From Proteiniborus sp. MB09-C3 (GTDB taxonomy: Bacteria > Bacillota > Clostridia > Tissierellales > Proteiniboraceae): DNA of 64,000 nucleotides. The stretch is taken from positions 2,232,001 to 2,296,000 of the forward strand of contig NZ_CP127161.1 in assembly GCF_030263895.1 (NCBI RefSeq), written 5' to 3'. Shown here one piece after another: positions 42,471 through 52,906 of this stretch. Made by a program: the position numbers and the translations under genes. The stretch's first letter is position 1. Each line of letters starts with the position of its first letter. The notes beneath the pieces are model-generated. The model saw only the letters and a program-made list of their open reading frames with translations. It did not search any database and had not been told where the DNA came from.

Positions 42471-43763
42471 ATGGTAAGAAACCAGAGCTTTAATAAGGGA
42501 ATTACATATGTGATAATAGCCATATTATGTTTAGCAAATTTATTTCTTGGCGCAAAGGTGATTGGAAAATTAGCTGATATTAAAAAATCATCAATTTCTG
42601 ACGAGGAAAATATGAATGTAGAAAAAGTAATATCAGTATTTAATGTGGAAAGCTCTAACATAAAGGAAAGCTCTGTATCCGTATCAGAGACAGAAAAAGT
42701 AAATGATACTCATATGGAAAAGACTGAAATAGATAAGGATATAGAAAATAATATATTCTTAAAGATATTGCTTAATTCAAATGCTTATATGAAAATAGCA
42801 TATGAAATGGAAAATAAAGGATTGGAAATGAAATCATCTCAAGAAAGCTTTTTTAGTAGACTAGCAGTTCTATTAAAGCCCGATTTCTATATAAAACCTC
42901 ATCTCCCAGCTATAGTAAATGCTTTTAATGAAACATACTCATGGGAATCCAAAAAAACAGGAGCAGATGAAAGTCCAGATTTAGATGGGTACATCGTTCT
43001 TAGCGATATAATATTTGTGGAAGACCCAGAGGAAAGAAAAGAGCTTGACCAAGAGCTTGAGCTTATGGGGAAAAAACATGAAGATAAACTATATATTGAA
43101 CCACCAAAGAGTGTAAGTCTGGATCATGAAAATCCATATATTCTAATATATCATACCCATGGAACAGAAGCTTATTTACCAATTAATACAGACAGATTTC
43201 ATACTGAAAAGAGAGAGTATAATGTTCTAGCTGTAGGAGAAACCATAGCGAAAGTCCTTGAAGAAAAGGGCCATAAATTAAAATGGGTGGATGTCTATCA
43301 TGATATACCTTCTTATAACGATTCATATACCAATTCCTTATCTACAGTGAAGGAGGAACTAAATAAAAATAAGAGCATAAAAGTAATATTGGACATTCAT
43401 AGAGATGGAATAGAGACTACAGTACCAGCTGCTCTAAGCAAGGCAGAGAAAGCTGCAAGGGTAACTATTGACGGCAAAAGTGTAGCAACATTTTCCTTAG
43501 TCATAGGTCCCAATAATCCGAATAAAGAGCATCTTATTAAGTTTGCGAATTATATTAGACATACTTCAGAGAGTATGTATCCAGGATTGTTTAAAGGCAT
43601 CATTATAAAACCGACTGGAAAGTTTAATCAATACGTAAGCGATTACTGTGCATTAATAGAAGTAGGAAGTAATTTAAATACAATTGATGAGGCCAAAGAA
43701 TCTGCTAAATGCATAGGTGAAATTTTACATAAGGTTTTAGAAGACATTGAAAAACAAGAATAA
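42471..43763 (+). CDS. spoIIP: Stage II sporulation protein P
   Basis: Membrane-bound amidase/endopeptidase of the SpoIIDMP engulfment machine that thins septal peptidoglycan. About 430 residues: N-terminal membrane anchor (GITYVIIAILCLANLFLGAKV), a long linker, then the SpoIIP domain with ILIYHTHGTEAYLP, VILDIHRDGIET and a C-terminal CALIEVGSNLNTIDEAKES. ATG 42471 is supported by AAGGAG at 42456-42461. It follows gpr as in Bacillus. Mother-cell (sigma-E) expression is expected from the family, but I could not fix a promoter. Confidence 0.94.
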   Translation: MVRNQSFNKGITYVIIAILCLANLFLGAKVIGKLADIKKSSISDEENMNVEKVISVFNVESSNIKESSVSVSETEKVNDTHMEKTEIDKDIENNIFLKILLNSNAYMKIAYEMENKGLEMKSSQESFFSRLAVLLKPDFYIKPHLPAIVNAFNETYSWESKKTGADESPDLDGYIVLSDIIFVEDPEERKELDQELELMGKKHEDKLYIEPPKSVSLDHENPYILIYHTHGTEAYLPINTDRFHTEKREYNVLAVGETIAKVLEEKGHKLKWVDVYHDIPSYNDSYTNSLSTVKEELNKNKSIKVILDIHRDGIETTVPAALSKAEKAARVTIDGKSVATFSLVIGPNNPNKEHLIKFANYIRHTSESMYPGLFKGIIIKPTGKFNQYVSDYCALIEVGSNLNTIDEAKESAKCIGEILHKVLEDIEKQE

Positions 43764-43812
43764 ATTTTAATATAAAACTATTTTTTTATATGAATAAATG
43801 TTATAATTGTTC

Positions 43813-43829
43813 TTAGGAATTTTTCCTAA
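43813..43829 (+). promoter_or_regulatory. Leader hairpin touching the lepB ribosome binding site
   Basis: TTAGGAA / TTCCTAA (43813-43819, 43823-43829). The last two bases are shared with the AAGGAGG site. An extended -10 (TGT-TATAAT, 43802-43807) just upstream would start the transcript at this hairpin. Confidence 0.45.
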
Positions 43830-43842
43830 GGAGGTAAAAAGC

Positions 43843-44394
43843 ATGGAGCAGGAGCAAAAGAATAATATTAGAAAAGAAATATTTGAATGGATGAAAAGCA
43901 TAGCCTTTGCAGTAGTAATAGCAATATTAATAAAAACTTTTTTATTCAATACAACTTATGTCCTTGGATACTCTATGTATCCAACATTACACGAACGAGA
44001 CAGGCTATTTACAAATAAAATAGTATATAAAATAAGCCAACCAAAGCGAGGAGATATTGTAGTGCTTAAGGCTCCAGATGATCCAGATAAGGACTATATT
44101 AAAAGAGTTATAGGCGTAGAAGGAGATACAGTTGATATAATTGACGGAAAGGTTTATGTAAATGGCGAGCAATATAAAGAGTACTATGTGTCCGAAGATG
44201 CATATACCTATAGCTATGAGAATAGTTCATGGAAAGTAGAAAAAGGATATTTGTTTGTTTTAGGGGACAACAGAAACAAGGGTGCCAGCAAGGATAGCAG
44301 ATATCTAGGGCCTATTTCAATAGATGCCATTAAAGGAAAAGCAACATATAGATATTTTCCTTTTGATGATAGATTTGGCTCACTTTATAAATAG
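43843..44394 (+). CDS. lepB: Type I signal peptidase
   Basis: Removes signal peptides at the outer face of the membrane. 183 residues from ATG 43843 (AAGGAGG at 43828-43834): one N-terminal membrane helix (about 18-36), catalytic Ser44 in GYSMYPTL, Lys87 in DYIKRVIGVEGD, and the closing LGDNRNKGASKDSRYLGPI box. Bacillus-type SipS architecture. It is inserted between spoIIP and lepA, with its own promoter and the 111-residue membrane protein downstream. Confidence 0.94.
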   Translation: MEQEQKNNIRKEIFEWMKSIAFAVVIAILIKTFLFNTTYVLGYSMYPTLHERDRLFTNKIVYKISQPKRGDIVVLKAPDDPDKDYIKRVIGVEGDTVDIIDGKVYVNGEQYKEYYVSEDAYTYSYENSSWKVEKGYLFVLGDNRNKGASKDSRYLGPISIDAIKGKATYRYFPFDDRFGSLYK

Positions 44395-44442
44395 GAATAA
44401 AAAACCAAATAGTTGCTAATAATATATGTGGTGATTATTTTG

Positions 44443-44778
44443 GAAAGCAGAGTTGAAAGGTACAGAAATAATAGAATTAATAGAAGGCAAAAAAAAATGA
44501 AGATAATCGTTTTTATTTTCATTGTCATGTTTTTCATTGCAGGATTAAATGTAGTGGATAGAGCTGTTAGAGATATGATGCATATTCATGATAAACAGCT
44601 TTATTTTTTTGGCTATGATGATGAATTCTACAGGCTTCATTTACTTGGCAGGGATTATACAGTTGAAAAAAAAGGAATAGATGATAGAATAGATAATGCA
44701 AAAGTGATTATTGAGGATTTTGCTAAACTAGCTAACAATTATTTGGAAAAAATACTGACAAAAATAAAGACCAGGTAA
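44443..44778 (+). CDS. Single-pass membrane protein, unknown (yqxA position)
   Basis: About 111 residues from a TTG at 44443 (GGTGAT about ten bases upstream; an earlier frame adds ten hydrophobic residues without a better site). A basic stretch (RYRNNRINRRQKKMK) precedes one membrane helix (IIVFIFIVMFFIAGLNVV), then an external region with YFFGYDDEFYRLHLLGRDY and an amphipathic end. B. subtilis has a similar-sized membrane protein, YqxA, at this place between spoIIP and lepA. I see no decisive sequence match, so equivalence is only positional. Confidence 0.6.
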   Translation, partial: ESRVERYRNNRINRRQKKMKIIVFIFIVMFFIAGLNVVDRAVRDMMHIHDKQLYFFGYDDEFYRLHLLGRDYTVEKKGIDDRIDNAKVIIEDFAKLANNYLEKILTKIKTR

Positions 44779-44797
44779 AATAATAAATCTGGTCTTT
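44766..44797 (+). terminator. Terminator before lepA
   Basis: AAAGACCAG / CTGGTCTTT (44766-44774, 44789-44797) overlapping the stop codon of the membrane protein, with T-rich end. Confidence 0.8.
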
Positions 44798-44864
44798 TAT
44801 CAGTTATGAACCTATGTTATAATTGAAAAAGATATTTTTTCCGTGTGAATGAGGAGGATAGTGT

Positions 44865-46673
44865 ATGGAAGATAGACAAAAGAGAGTTAGAAATTTTTCA
44901 ATAATAGCCCATATTGACCATGGTAAATCAACATTGGCAGATAGATTAATCGAAAAAACAGGTCTACTTACTTTGAGGGAGATGCAAGACCAACTCCTTG
45001 ACAATATGGATTTGGAAAGAGAAAGAGGAATAACAATTAAATTACAAACAATAAGGCTTGTATATAAGGCAAAGGATGGAAACGAATATATATTAAATCT
45101 AATAGATACTCCGGGCCATGTTGACTTCAATTATGAAGTTTCCAGAAGCTTAGCAGCATGTGAAGGAGCTATACTTGTAGTTGATGCTGCTCAGGGAATA
45201 GAAGCTCAGACATTAGCTAATGTTTATCTTGCATTGGATCAGAATCTAGAAATAGTTCCTGTTATAAATAAAATAGATTTACCTAGTGCAAGGCCTGATG
45301 AAATAAAGAAGGAAATAGAAGATGTAATAGGGCTTGATTGTGAGGATGCTCCACTTATATCAGCAAAGGACGGATTAAATATTGAGGATGTTCTTGAAAG
45401 CATTGTAAAGAATGTGCCAGCTCCAGAGGGGGACAAAGAGGCTCCTTTAAAGGCGCTTATTTTTGATTCCTATTATGATAGCTATAAAGGTGTTATAGCT
45501 ATGATAAGAGTAATGGATGGGACAATGAAGCCTGGCACGGAAATAAAGATGATGGCAACCAATAAAATATTTGAGGTTACAGAGGTCGGAATATTTGCAC
45601 CAAAGCATACTCCAGTAAAAGAACTAGTAGCAGGTGATGTTGGCTATGTTGCTGCTAGTATAAAAAACGTAAAGGATGCTAGAGTAGGAGATACTATTAC
45701 AGAAGCTGCTAGACCTACGGAAAAGCCCCTTTCAGGCTATAAAAAAGTGACTCCAATGGTTTATTGTGGTATATATCCAGCTGAGGGAGAAGATTATAAT
45801 GGTGTTAGAGATGCATTAGAAAAGCTACAGGTAAATGATGCAGCATTAGTATTTGAGCCTGAAACATCTGTTGCACTAGGATTTGGTTTCAGATGTGGTT
45901 TCCTAGGTTTACTGCATATGGAAATCATACAAGAAAGGCTAGAGAGAGAATTTGACCTGAATATGGTGACTACAGCACCCAGTGTTATTTATAAGGTGAA
46001 AAAGGAAAATGGAGAAATGCTAGAGCTTCAGAATCCTACAAACCTTCCGGATGCTACTGAAATAGAATATATGGAGGAGCCTATAGTGGATGTAACTATA
46101 ATGACTCCAACGGATTATGTAGGTGCAATTATGGAGTTGTGTCAGAATAGGCGTGGAATATTCAAGAATATGGAGTACTTGGAGCAAACTAGGGTAGTTA
46201 TGCATTATGAGCTGCCACTTAATGAGGTTATTTATGATTTTTTTGATGCCTTAAAATCCAAGACAAGAGGATATGCTTCCCTTGATTATGATTTAAAGGG
46301 ATATAAGCAATCAGAATTAGTAAAGCTTGATATTTTAATAAATGGAGAACTAGTTGATGCCTTTTCGATTATTGCTCATAAGGATAAAGCATATGAAAGA
46401 GGAAGAATGATTGCAGAAAAGCTTAAGGATGTTATACCAAGACATCAGTTTGCAGTTCCTATTCAAGCCTCAATAGGCTCAAAAATAATTGCTAGAGAAA
46501 CCGTAAAAGCTCTTAGAAAAGACGTATTGGCCAAGTGTTACGGTGGAGATATTTCTAGAAAGAAGAAATTATTAGAGAAGCAAAAAGAAGGAAAGAAGAG
46601 AATGAGGCAGATTGGCAATGTAGAAGTGCCACAAGAGGCGTTTTTAGCTGTGTTAAAATATGATGAAAAATAA
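44865..46673 (+). CDS. lepA: Elongation factor 4 (LepA)
   Basis: Translational GTPase that back-translocates or helps ribosome biogenesis. 602 residues, standard: G1 HIDHGKST, G3 DTPGHVDF, G4 NKIDLP, EF-G-like domains, and the LepA-specific C-terminal domain (HRQF-like [59 protein letters not shown]). An extended -10 promoter (TGT-TATAAT, 44818-44823) and GAGGAGG lead the gene. Terminator follows at 46684. Confidence 0.97.
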   Translation: MEDRQKRVRNFSIIAHIDHGKSTLADRLIEKTGLLTLREMQDQLLDNMDLERERGITIKLQTIRLVYKAKDGNEYILNLIDTPGHVDFNYEVSRSLAACEGAILVVDAAQGIEAQTLANVYLALDQNLEIVPVINKIDLPSARPDEIKKEIEDVIGLDCEDAPLISAKDGLNIEDVLESIVKNVPAPEGDKEAPLKALIFDSYYDSYKGVIAMIRVMDGTMKPGTEIKMMATNKIFEVTEVGIFAPKHTPVKELVAGDVGYVAASIKNVKDARVGDTITEAARPTEKPLSGYKKVTPMVYCGIYPAEGEDYNGVRDALEKLQVNDAALVFEPETSVALGFGFRCGFLGLLHMEIIQERLEREFDLNMVTTAPSVIYKVKKENGEMLELQNPTNLPDATEIEYMEEPIVDVTIMTPTDYVGAIMELCQNRRGIFKNMEYLEQTRVVMHYELPLNEVIYDFFDALKSKTRGYASLDYDLKGYKQSELVKLDILINGELVDAFSIIAHKDKAYERGRMIAEKLKDVIPRHQFAVPIQASIGSKIIARETVKALRKDVLAKCYGGDISRKKKLLEKQKEGKKRMRQIGNVEVPQEAFLAVLKYDEK

Positions 46674-46683
46674 TTGTCAGCTG

Positions 46684-46710
46684 AAGCTAAGGAAAAAATC
46701 CTTAGCTTTT
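46684..46710 (+). terminator. Terminator between lepA and hemW
   Basis: AAGCTAAGGA / TCCTTAGCTT (46684-46693, 46699-46708), A-loop, then TT. hemW starts 24 bases on, so some readthrough is likely. Confidence 0.8.
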
Positions 46711-46733
46711 AAATATATAGGGGAGTGTTTTTA

Positions 46734-47870
46734 ATGAAGGACATAGGAATCTATATTCATATTCCATTTTGCAAAAGCAAATGCTATTATTGTGATTTTT
46801 GTTCATTTCCCAGGATGTTGGATAGCGCAGAAAAATATGTTTCTTATATCAAAAAGGAAATAGATTTATATGAAGAGGACCTAAAAGAATATAATGTAAA
46901 TACTATTTTTTTAGGTGGCGGTACGCCTACAGTAATAGATGGAAAATATATTTATGAAATAATTGATTACATTTATAAAAAAACAAATGCGAATCAAGTA
47001 AAAGAAATCACAATTGAAGCAAATCCTAAAACACTAGATGAAGAAAAACTTGAGATGTATAAAAAAGCAGGTATAAATAGAATTAGCATTGGTGTTCAAT
47101 CTATGAATGATATGATGCTGAAGAAAATTGGGAGAATACATACAGTAGAGGACTTTACAAATACCTATAATCTTATTAGAAAATATGAATTCAACAATGT
47201 AAGCTTTGATATCATGTTTAATCTTCCAGAACAAACTCTAGAGGACTCTATTAGGACATTGAAGCTAGCTATCCAATTAGAACCAGAACATATATCATAT
47301 TATAGTTTGAAAATAGAAGAGGGGACTCCATTTAACAATAAATATATTAATAAACAGCTTATTCTTCCTGATGAGGATGTAGAAAGAGAAATGTACCACG
47401 AAGGAATAGAATTATTAAAGAAAAAAGGCTACCATCATTACGAGATATCTAACTTTGCAAAAAAAGGGTATGAAAGCAAACATAATTTAATTTACTGGAA
47501 ATGTGAACCTTATATAGGCTTAGGTCTATCTGCTCATTCATATTTTAAAAATTATAGATATGGTAATACAGAAGATATGAATATTTATTTTGAACAAATA
47601 TCTAATAAAAATCTAGCTACAGTAGAGAAGGAATTAATAGACAAAGATATGGAGATAGCAGAGTATCTTATATTAGGTCTTAGATTAATTGAAGGGGTTA
47701 ATAGCAATAAATTTAAAGAAAAGTTCAATATTAATATAAAAGATATCTATGGAAAAACTATAAATAAATTTATTAACGAAGGCTTATTAGAGGAGGACAG
47801 GGATAATATAAGACTTACAAAAGGGGGTTTAGACTTAAGCAATATTGTGTTTATGGAAATTCTACCTTAA
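46734..47870 (+). CDS. hemW: Radical SAM family heme chaperone HemW
   Basis: 378 residues from ATG 46734 (GGGGAG eight bases upstream). Radical SAM cluster Cys13-x3-Cys17-x2-Cys20 (CKSKCYYC), FLGGGTPT, and the HemW-type HNLIYWKCEPYIGLG motif with a HemN_C end. HemW proteins lack true coproporphyrinogen dehydrogenase activity and act as heme chaperones; old annotations call them hemN. Gene order lepA-hemW-hrcA is the conserved Firmicute one. Confidence 0.93.
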   Translation: MKDIGIYIHIPFCKSKCYYCDFCSFPRMLDSAEKYVSYIKKEIDLYEEDLKEYNVNTIFLGGGTPTVIDGKYIYEIIDYIYKKTNANQVKEITIEANPKTLDEEKLEMYKKAGINRISIGVQSMNDMMLKKIGRIHTVEDFTNTYNLIRKYEFNNVSFDIMFNLPEQTLEDSIRTLKLAIQLEPEHISYYSLKIEEGTPFNNKYINKQLILPDEDVEREMYHEGIELLKKKGYHHYEISNFAKKGYESKHNLIYWKCEPYIGLGLSAHSYFKNYRYGNTEDMNIYFEQISNKNLATVEKELIDKDMEIAEYLILGLRLIEGVNSNKFKEKFNINIKDIYGKTINKFINEGLLEEDRDNIRLTKGGLDLSNIVFMEILP

Positions 47871-47894
47871 GAAAAATAAAACATAAAAAAGGTA

Positions 47895-47921
47895 TTGACA
47901 ATTTAATGTAACAGTGATAAT
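47895..47921 (+). promoter_or_regulatory. Promoter of the hrcA-grpE-dnaK operon
   Basis: TTGACA (47895-47900) with GATAAT (47916-47921; 15-base spacer) or the overlapping ATAATT. The transcription start should fall close to the CIRCE element that follows. Confidence 0.65.
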
Positions 47922-47936
47922 TTAAAATCATGAAGA

Positions 47937-47963
47937 TTAGCACTCAATGAATAAGAGTGCTAA
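47937..47963 (+). promoter_or_regulatory. CIRCE operator of hrcA-grpE-dnaK
   Basis: Perfect TTAGCACTC-N9-GAGTGCTAA, 24 bases before hrcA. Autoregulatory HrcA site; identical arms to the htpG copy at 9421-9447. Confidence 0.96.
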
Positions 47964-47987
47964 TAATTAAATGGGATGTGATAATGT

Positions 47988-49022
47988 ATGATGCTTGATG
48001 ATAGAAAACTTAAGATTTTACAGGCAATTATACAAAGCTATATAAATAGTGCAGAGCCTATAGGCTCTAGAACTATATCAAAAAAATTTGATTTAGGGGT
48101 TAGTTCTGCAACCATAAGAAATGAAATGTCAGATCTAGAAGAGCTTGGGTACTTGGTTCAACCACATACATCTGCAGGTAGGATACCTTCAGATAAAGGC
48201 TATAGATTATACGTAAATAGATTGTTGCAGACAAGAAGCTTAGATTTTATTTTAAGACATGATTTGAAAAGTAAGCTCATAGAGGAAATAGGAGAAGTCG
48301 ATCAGCTTATATATAATGCTGCTAGAATTCTTTCGCAGGTGACAAACTACACTTCTCTTGCCATTGCTCCACAGATCAAAAAAAGTCAACTTAAACATAT
48401 TCAACTAGTTCCTATAGACGATACTAAGGTATTGGTAGTTATTATAACAAATTCAGGTATAGTTAAAAATACTGTTTTAAGGACTGACTCTAGCATTTCC
48501 CATGACCATTTAAATATAATATCAAATTTTTTAAATGACAAATTGAAAGGTTGTAATATTGGTGAAATTGATTCTGAAATACTAGATAAGCTTGTGAAAG
48601 AAATGTATGAATTTAAAAAATCAATTTTAGATATTATTCCAATTATGATGCATGTATTAGATGATACAACTGAGGTAGGAGTTTTTTTAGATGGCGTAAC
48701 TAAAATATTTAACTTCCCTGAATATAATGACCTTGATAAGGCTAGGGATTTCATTTCCTTTGTTGAAAACAAGCCTAATATTCTAGAAATGATGCTAGGC
48801 GGAGAACAAAATGACGTTGAAATCACAATTGGCAATGAGAATACCTATGATGAAATAAAAAACTGTAGTGTTATAACTGCTACCTATAGCTTAAATGGAA
48901 AAACCATAGGCAAAATTGGTGTAATAGGACCTACACGTATGGATTATTCCAATGTGATAAATGTGGTTAGATCATTATCATTGGATTTAAACGAAATATT
49001 AAAGAAATATTTTATAGAATAA
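47988..49022 (+). CDS. hrcA: Heat-inducible transcription repressor HrcA
   Basis: CIRCE-binding repressor of class I heat-shock genes. 344 residues: winged helix N-terminus (LDDRKLKILQAIIQSYINSAEPIGSRTISKKFDLGVSSATIRNEMSDLEELGYLVQPHTSAGRIPSDKGYRLYV), then the GAF-like effector domain and insert. GroEL normally keeps it active. The tandem ATG ATG gives a start at 47988 or 47991. First gene of hrcA-grpE-dnaK, under its own CIRCE. Confidence 0.96.
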   Translation: MMLDDRKLKILQAIIQSYINSAEPIGSRTISKKFDLGVSSATIRNEMSDLEELGYLVQPHTSAGRIPSDKGYRLYVNRLLQTRSLDFILRHDLKSKLIEEIGEVDQLIYNAARILSQVTNYTSLAIAPQIKKSQLKHIQLVPIDDTKVLVVIITNSGIVKNTVLRTDSSISHDHLNIISNFLNDKLKGCNIGEIDSEILDKLVKEMYEFKKSILDIIPIMMHVLDDTTEVGVFLDGVTKIFNFPEYNDLDKARDFISFVENKPNILEMMLGGEQNDVEITIGNENTYDEIKNCSVITATYSLNGKTIGKIGVIGPTRMDYSNVINVVRSLSLDLNEILKKYFIE

Positions 49023-49107
49023 GGTGTAGGATTTTTGTCTTGCACCTAGAAAAATGTTATTTTAAAAATAATGTAAAAAATATTGTTCTTTGAATGGAGG
49101 ACTGGAA

Positions 49108-49668
49108 ATGGAGAAAAAAGCGAAAGAAGATTTTGTTGAGCCTAATTTAGAAAATGAATGTATTGACAGTACTATTGAAGAAATGGAAAATGATAAAGAG
49201 ATGAATATGGAAGAACTTTTAGAGAAATATAATAATAAAATATCAGAATGTGAAGAACTTTCAAATAGGTATGTTAGGCTTCAAGCTGATTTCAACAATT
49301 TTAAAAAGAGAACAGAAAAAGAAAAAGAAAGCATATATCAATATGCAGCACAAGAACTTATCACATCATTGCTTCCTGTCATGGACAACTTCGACAGGGC
49401 ACTAAAGGTAGACACTGAAGAATCTACTGTAGATAATTTATACAAAGGGGTGGAGATGGTCTATAAGCAATTAATAGAATCTCTTCAAGCCAATGGTTTA
49501 GAAGAAATAAATGCAGTTGGTGAAAAGTTTGATCCAAACTATCATCATGCAGTTGCTCAAGAAGAAAATGATGATTATGATGCTGATGTAGTGACAGAAG
49601 TGTTTTTAAAAGGCTACAAAGTAAAAGACAAAGTTATAAGACCTAGTATGGTTAAGGTTTCAAAATAA
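49108..49668 (+). CDS. grpE: Nucleotide exchange factor GrpE
   Basis: DnaK co-chaperone that releases ADP. 186 residues from ATG 49108, chosen because TGGAGG fits it. Acidic N-terminal tail, long coiled coil (EELLEKYNNKISECEELSNRYVRLQADFNNFKKRTEKEKESIYQYA), and beta domain (NAVGEKFDPNYHHAVAQEE...GYKVKDKVIRPSMVKVSK). dnaK follows after 27 bases. Confidence 0.96.
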   Translation: MEKKAKEDFVEPNLENECIDSTIEEMENDKEMNMEELLEKYNNKISECEELSNRYVRLQADFNNFKKRTEKEKESIYQYAAQELITSLLPVMDNFDRALKVDTEESTVDNLYKGVEMVYKQLIESLQANGLEEINAVGEKFDPNYHHAVAQEENDDYDADVVTEVFLKGYKVKDKVIRPSMVKVSK

Positions 49669-49695
49669 TTAAGTACTACATAAGGAGGAATAAAT

Positions 49696-51516
49696 ATGTC
49701 AAAAATTATTGGAATTGACTTAGGAACAACAAACTCTTGTGTGGCAGTAATGGAAGGTGGAGAGCCAGTTGTTATTGCAAATGTTGAAGGAAATAGAACT
49801 ACTCCATCCATAGTTGCCTTTACAAAAGAAGGTGAGAGGCTCGTTGGGGAAACGGCAAAAAGACAAGCAGTTACAAACCCTGATAGAACAATTGCCTCAA
49901 TTAAAAGATATATGGGAAAAGACCATAATACTTTAATAGATGGAAAACAACATTCTCCTCAAGATATATCAGCCATGATACTTCAAAAGCTGAAAACAGA
50001 TGCTGAAAATTACCTAGGAGAAACAATTACAGATGCAGTTATTACTGTTCCAGCATATTTTTCAGATAGTCAAAGACAAGCAACTAAAGATGCTGGTAGA
50101 ATTGCAGGATTAAATGTTAGAAGAATAATAAATGAGCCTACTGCTGCATCCTTAGCCTATGGCTTAGATAAAGATGAAGAACATCATAAAATAATGGTAT
50201 TTGACTTAGGTGGAGGAACGTTCGACGTTTCAATACTTGAGCTAGGAGATGGAGTTTTTGAGGTTATATCCACTAGTGGGGACAATCATCTTGGTGGAGA
50301 TGATTTTGACCAAGTAATCATTGATTACATGGCTGAGCAGTTCAAAAAAGAAAATGGCGTAGATTTGAGAAATGATAAAATGTCTCTTCAAAGATTAAAA
50401 GAGGCTGCAGAAAAAGCCAAAAAAGAGCTTTCTAGTGTTATGACTACTAATATAAATCTACCATTTATAACTGCTACACAATCAGGACCATTACATTTAA
50501 CTATGGATTTAACAAGAGCTAAATTTGATGAACTTACTGCTCATCTTGTAGAGAGATCTATGGTACCAGCTAGAAAGGCTATCAATGATTCGGGTTTGTC
50601 TTCAGCAGAAATAGATAAAGTTATTCTTGTTGGAGGTTCTACAAGAATACCTGCCGTACAACAAGCAGTAAAAAACTTAACTGGAAAAGAACCACATAAG
50701 GGTGTTAATCCAGATGAAGTAGTTGCTTTAGGAGCAGCAATTCAGGCGGGAGTTCTTAGCGGAGAAGTTAAGGATTTATTATTACTTGATGTAACGCCAT
50801 TATCATTAGGTATAGAAACTCTAGGTGGAGTATTCACCAAACTTATAGAGAGGAATACTACTATACCTACAAAGAAAAGCCAAGTATTTTCTACAGCGGC
50901 TGACAGCCAAACTGCGGTTGATATACATGTACTTCAAGGTGAAAGACAGATGGCTAGTGGAAATATCACTTTAGGAAGATTCCAATTAACAGGAATTCCA
51001 CCAGCACCAAGAGGAATACCACAAATAGAAGTTACCTTTGATATCGATGCTAATGGTATAGTAAATGTATCAGCGAAGGATTTAGGCACAGGAAAAGAGC
51101 AGAAGATAACTATTACTGCTTCAACTAACTTATCAGAAGAAGAGATTCAAAAGAAGGTTAAAGAAGCTGAACAATTTGCTGAAGAAGATAAAAAGAATAA
51201 AGAAGATATAGAGATTAGAAACAATGCTGATTCATTAGTATATCAAACAGAGAAAACACTTAAAGAGCTTGAAGGAAAACTAGATGGAAATGAAAAAGAA
51301 AAAGTGCAAGGAAAGCTAGACGAATTGAAGAAAGCTCTTGAAGGAACAGACACAGACAATATTAAGAAAAAGACAGAGGAGCTTACAACTGAGTTCCATG
51401 CATTATCTCAAAAGCTATATGAACAGGCCTCACAACAAGGAGCACCACATCAAGAAAGCAATCAAGATGACAATGTTGTAGATGCTGACTATGAAGTAGT
51501 AGACGATGACAAATAA
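49696..51516 (+). CDS. dnaK: Chaperone DnaK (Hsp70)
   Basis: 606 residues: actin-like ATPase domain ([38 protein letters not shown]), linker [19 protein letters not shown], substrate domain and a helical lid ending in an acidic EVVDDDK-type tail. As in other Gram-positives it lacks the short insert found in proteobacterial DnaK near residue 80. AAGGAGG precedes the ATG. A hairpin after the stop separates it from dnaJ. Confidence 0.97.
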   Translation: MSKIIGIDLGTTNSCVAVMEGGEPVVIANVEGNRTTPSIVAFTKEGERLVGETAKRQAVTNPDRTIASIKRYMGKDHNTLIDGKQHSPQDISAMILQKLKTDAENYLGETITDAVITVPAYFSDSQRQATKDAGRIAGLNVRRIINEPTAASLAYGLDKDEEHHKIMVFDLGGGTFDVSILELGDGVFEVISTSGDNHLGGDDFDQVIIDYMAEQFKKENGVDLRNDKMSLQRLKEAAEKAKKELSSVMTTNINLPFITATQSGPLHLTMDLTRAKFDELTAHLVERSMVPARKAINDSGLSSAEIDKVILVGGSTRIPAVQQAVKNLTGKEPHKGVNPDEVVALGAAIQAGVLSGEVKDLLLLDVTPLSLGIETLGGVFTKLIERNTTIPTKKSQVFSTAADSQTAVDIHVLQGERQMASGNITLGRFQLTGIPPAPRGIPQIEVTFDIDANGIVNVSAKDLGTGKEQKITITASTNLSEEEIQKKVKEAEQFAEEDKKNKEDIEIRNNADSLVYQTEKTLKELEGKLDGNEKEKVQGKLDELKKALEGTDTDNIKKKTEELTTEFHALSQKLYEQASQQGAPHQESNQDDNVVDADYEVVDDDK

Positions 51517-51521
51517 CATAT

Positions 51522-51549
51522 AAAGCTAAGTCCTTTGGGATTTAGCTTT
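51522..51549 (+). terminator. Hairpin between dnaK and dnaJ
   Basis: AAAGCTAAGTCC / GGATTTAGCTTT (51522-51533, 51538-51549) with one G-U pair, then T-rich. Probably a partial terminator lowering dnaJ relative to dnaK. Confidence 0.75.
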
Positions 51550-51640
51550 TATATTGGCTATTGACATATCATATTAAATAAATTAAACTAATAATCGTTT
51601 ATAATTATAGAGCAATACCTTATTAGAAGGTGGTGAAACA

Positions 51641-52774
51641 TTGAGTAAGAGAGATTATTATGAAGTGTTAGGAGTTAGCAAAGAGGCCACGGAGCAGGAT
51701 ATAAAAAAAGCTTTTAGGCAATTAGCTAAAAAATATCATCCTGACCTAAATCCTGATAATGAAGAAGCAGAACAAAAATTTAAAGAAATTAATGAAGCAT
51801 ATGAGGTCTTAAATGATCCTGACAAAAAAGCTAGATATGATAGATTTGGACATGAAGGAGTAAATGGACAAGGTGGAGGTTTTGGTCAAGGTTTTGAAGG
51901 CTTTGGCGGGTTTGGAGATATATTCGAAGATATTTTTGATATGTTTGGAGGTGGCTTTTCTGGTAGCAGCAGAAAAAATTCACCTAGAAAAGGCTCAGAT
52001 ATAAAATATAGACTAGATATTGAATTTGAAGAAGCTGCCTTTGGAATTGATAAAGAAATTGAGTTCATGAGAACTGATGACTGTTCAAAATGCAGTGGTA
52101 CAGGAGCAGAACCTGGAACTAGCAAAACTAAATGTCCAAAATGTAATGGTACTGGAGAGGTAAAGTATGCTCAGACTACTCCTTTTGGTCAGTTCGTGAG
52201 AGTAGGAACCTGCGATAAATGTAACGGCTTAGGAGAAATAATTGATAAGCCTTGTAGCAAATGTTCTGGAACAGGAAAGGAAAGAAAAACAAGAAGAATC
52301 AATATAAAGATACCGGCTGGTGTAGATACTGGTTCTGTTATTCCGCTTAGAGGCGAAGGAGAAGCTGGTGAAAAAGGAGGCCCTCGTGGAGATTTATATA
52401 TTTATATAAATGTAAAGCCTCATGAAATATTTAAGCGAGAGGGGAATGACATTTACTGTGAAATACCTATTTCTTTTGTGCAGGCTTCACTTGGTAGTGA
52501 AATTGAGTTTCCTTCCCTTGATGAAAAAATCAAGCATATTATTCCAGGGGGAACCCAAACAGATACTGTGTTTAAATTTAAGGGTAAGGGTATCCCTAAT
52601 GTAAGAGGGTACGGAAGAGGAGATCAATATGTTAAGGTTGTTGTTCAAGTTCCAACAAAATTAAGTGATAAGCAAAGGGAAATACTAAAGCAATTTGCAG
52701 TAGAAAGTGGAGAAAAAGTCTACGAGCATAAAAAAGGCTTCTTTGATAAGGTTAAGGATGCTTTTACAGGATAA
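51641..52774 (+). CDS. dnaJ: Chaperone DnaJ (Hsp40)
   Basis: 377 residues: J domain with HPD (33-35), Gly/Phe-rich segment (about 70-110), four CxxCxGxG zinc repeats ([32 protein letters not shown]), and two C-terminal beta domains. The TTG start has AAGGTGGTG upstream; no ATG in frame precedes the J domain. About 120 bases and a hairpin separate it from dnaK, so it may have extra promoter input. Confidence 0.97.
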   Translation: MSKRDYYEVLGVSKEATEQDIKKAFRQLAKKYHPDLNPDNEEAEQKFKEINEAYEVLNDPDKKARYDRFGHEGVNGQGGGFGQGFEGFGGFGDIFEDIFDMFGGGFSGSSRKNSPRKGSDIKYRLDIEFEEAAFGIDKEIEFMRTDDCSKCSGTGAEPGTSKTKCPKCNGTGEVKYAQTTPFGQFVRVGTCDKCNGLGEIIDKPCSKCSGTGKERKTRRINIKIPAGVDTGSVIPLRGEGEAGEKGGPRGDLYIYINVKPHEIFKREGNDIYCEIPISFVQASLGSEIEFPSLDEKIKHIIPGGTQTDTVFKFKGKGIPNVRGYGRGDQYVKVVVQVPTKLSDKQREILKQFAVESGEKVYEHKKGFFDKVKDAFTG

Positions 52775-52806
52775 TAATCACTCCATTTCGATGGAGTGAT
52801 TATTTA
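52775..52806 (+). terminator. Terminator of dnaJ
   Basis: Perfect 14-bp stem (52775-52788 with 52793-52806) closed by a TTCG tetraloop; overlaps nothing but starts at the dnaJ stop. The T run is short. Confidence 0.8.
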
Positions 52807-52906
52807 ATATACCCCTTTAAACCTCTGTGTTTTTTCAAGCATATGGGGTATAATATTTTAGAAAAGTAGTTTTGGTAGAATACTATTTATGGGAGATGTG
52901 AATGAT

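Noticed and set aside
46734-47870. Oxygen-independent coproporphyrinogen III oxidase (HemN)
   Set aside because: The short length, HNxxYW motif and lepA-hrcA context indicate the heme chaperone HemW instead.
52810-52854. TATACCCC / GGGGTATA dyad before prmA as an operator
   Set aside because: The arms are only 8 bp with a 29-base loop and include the -10 box; there is no known regulator to support it, so it is noted only in the prmA entry.
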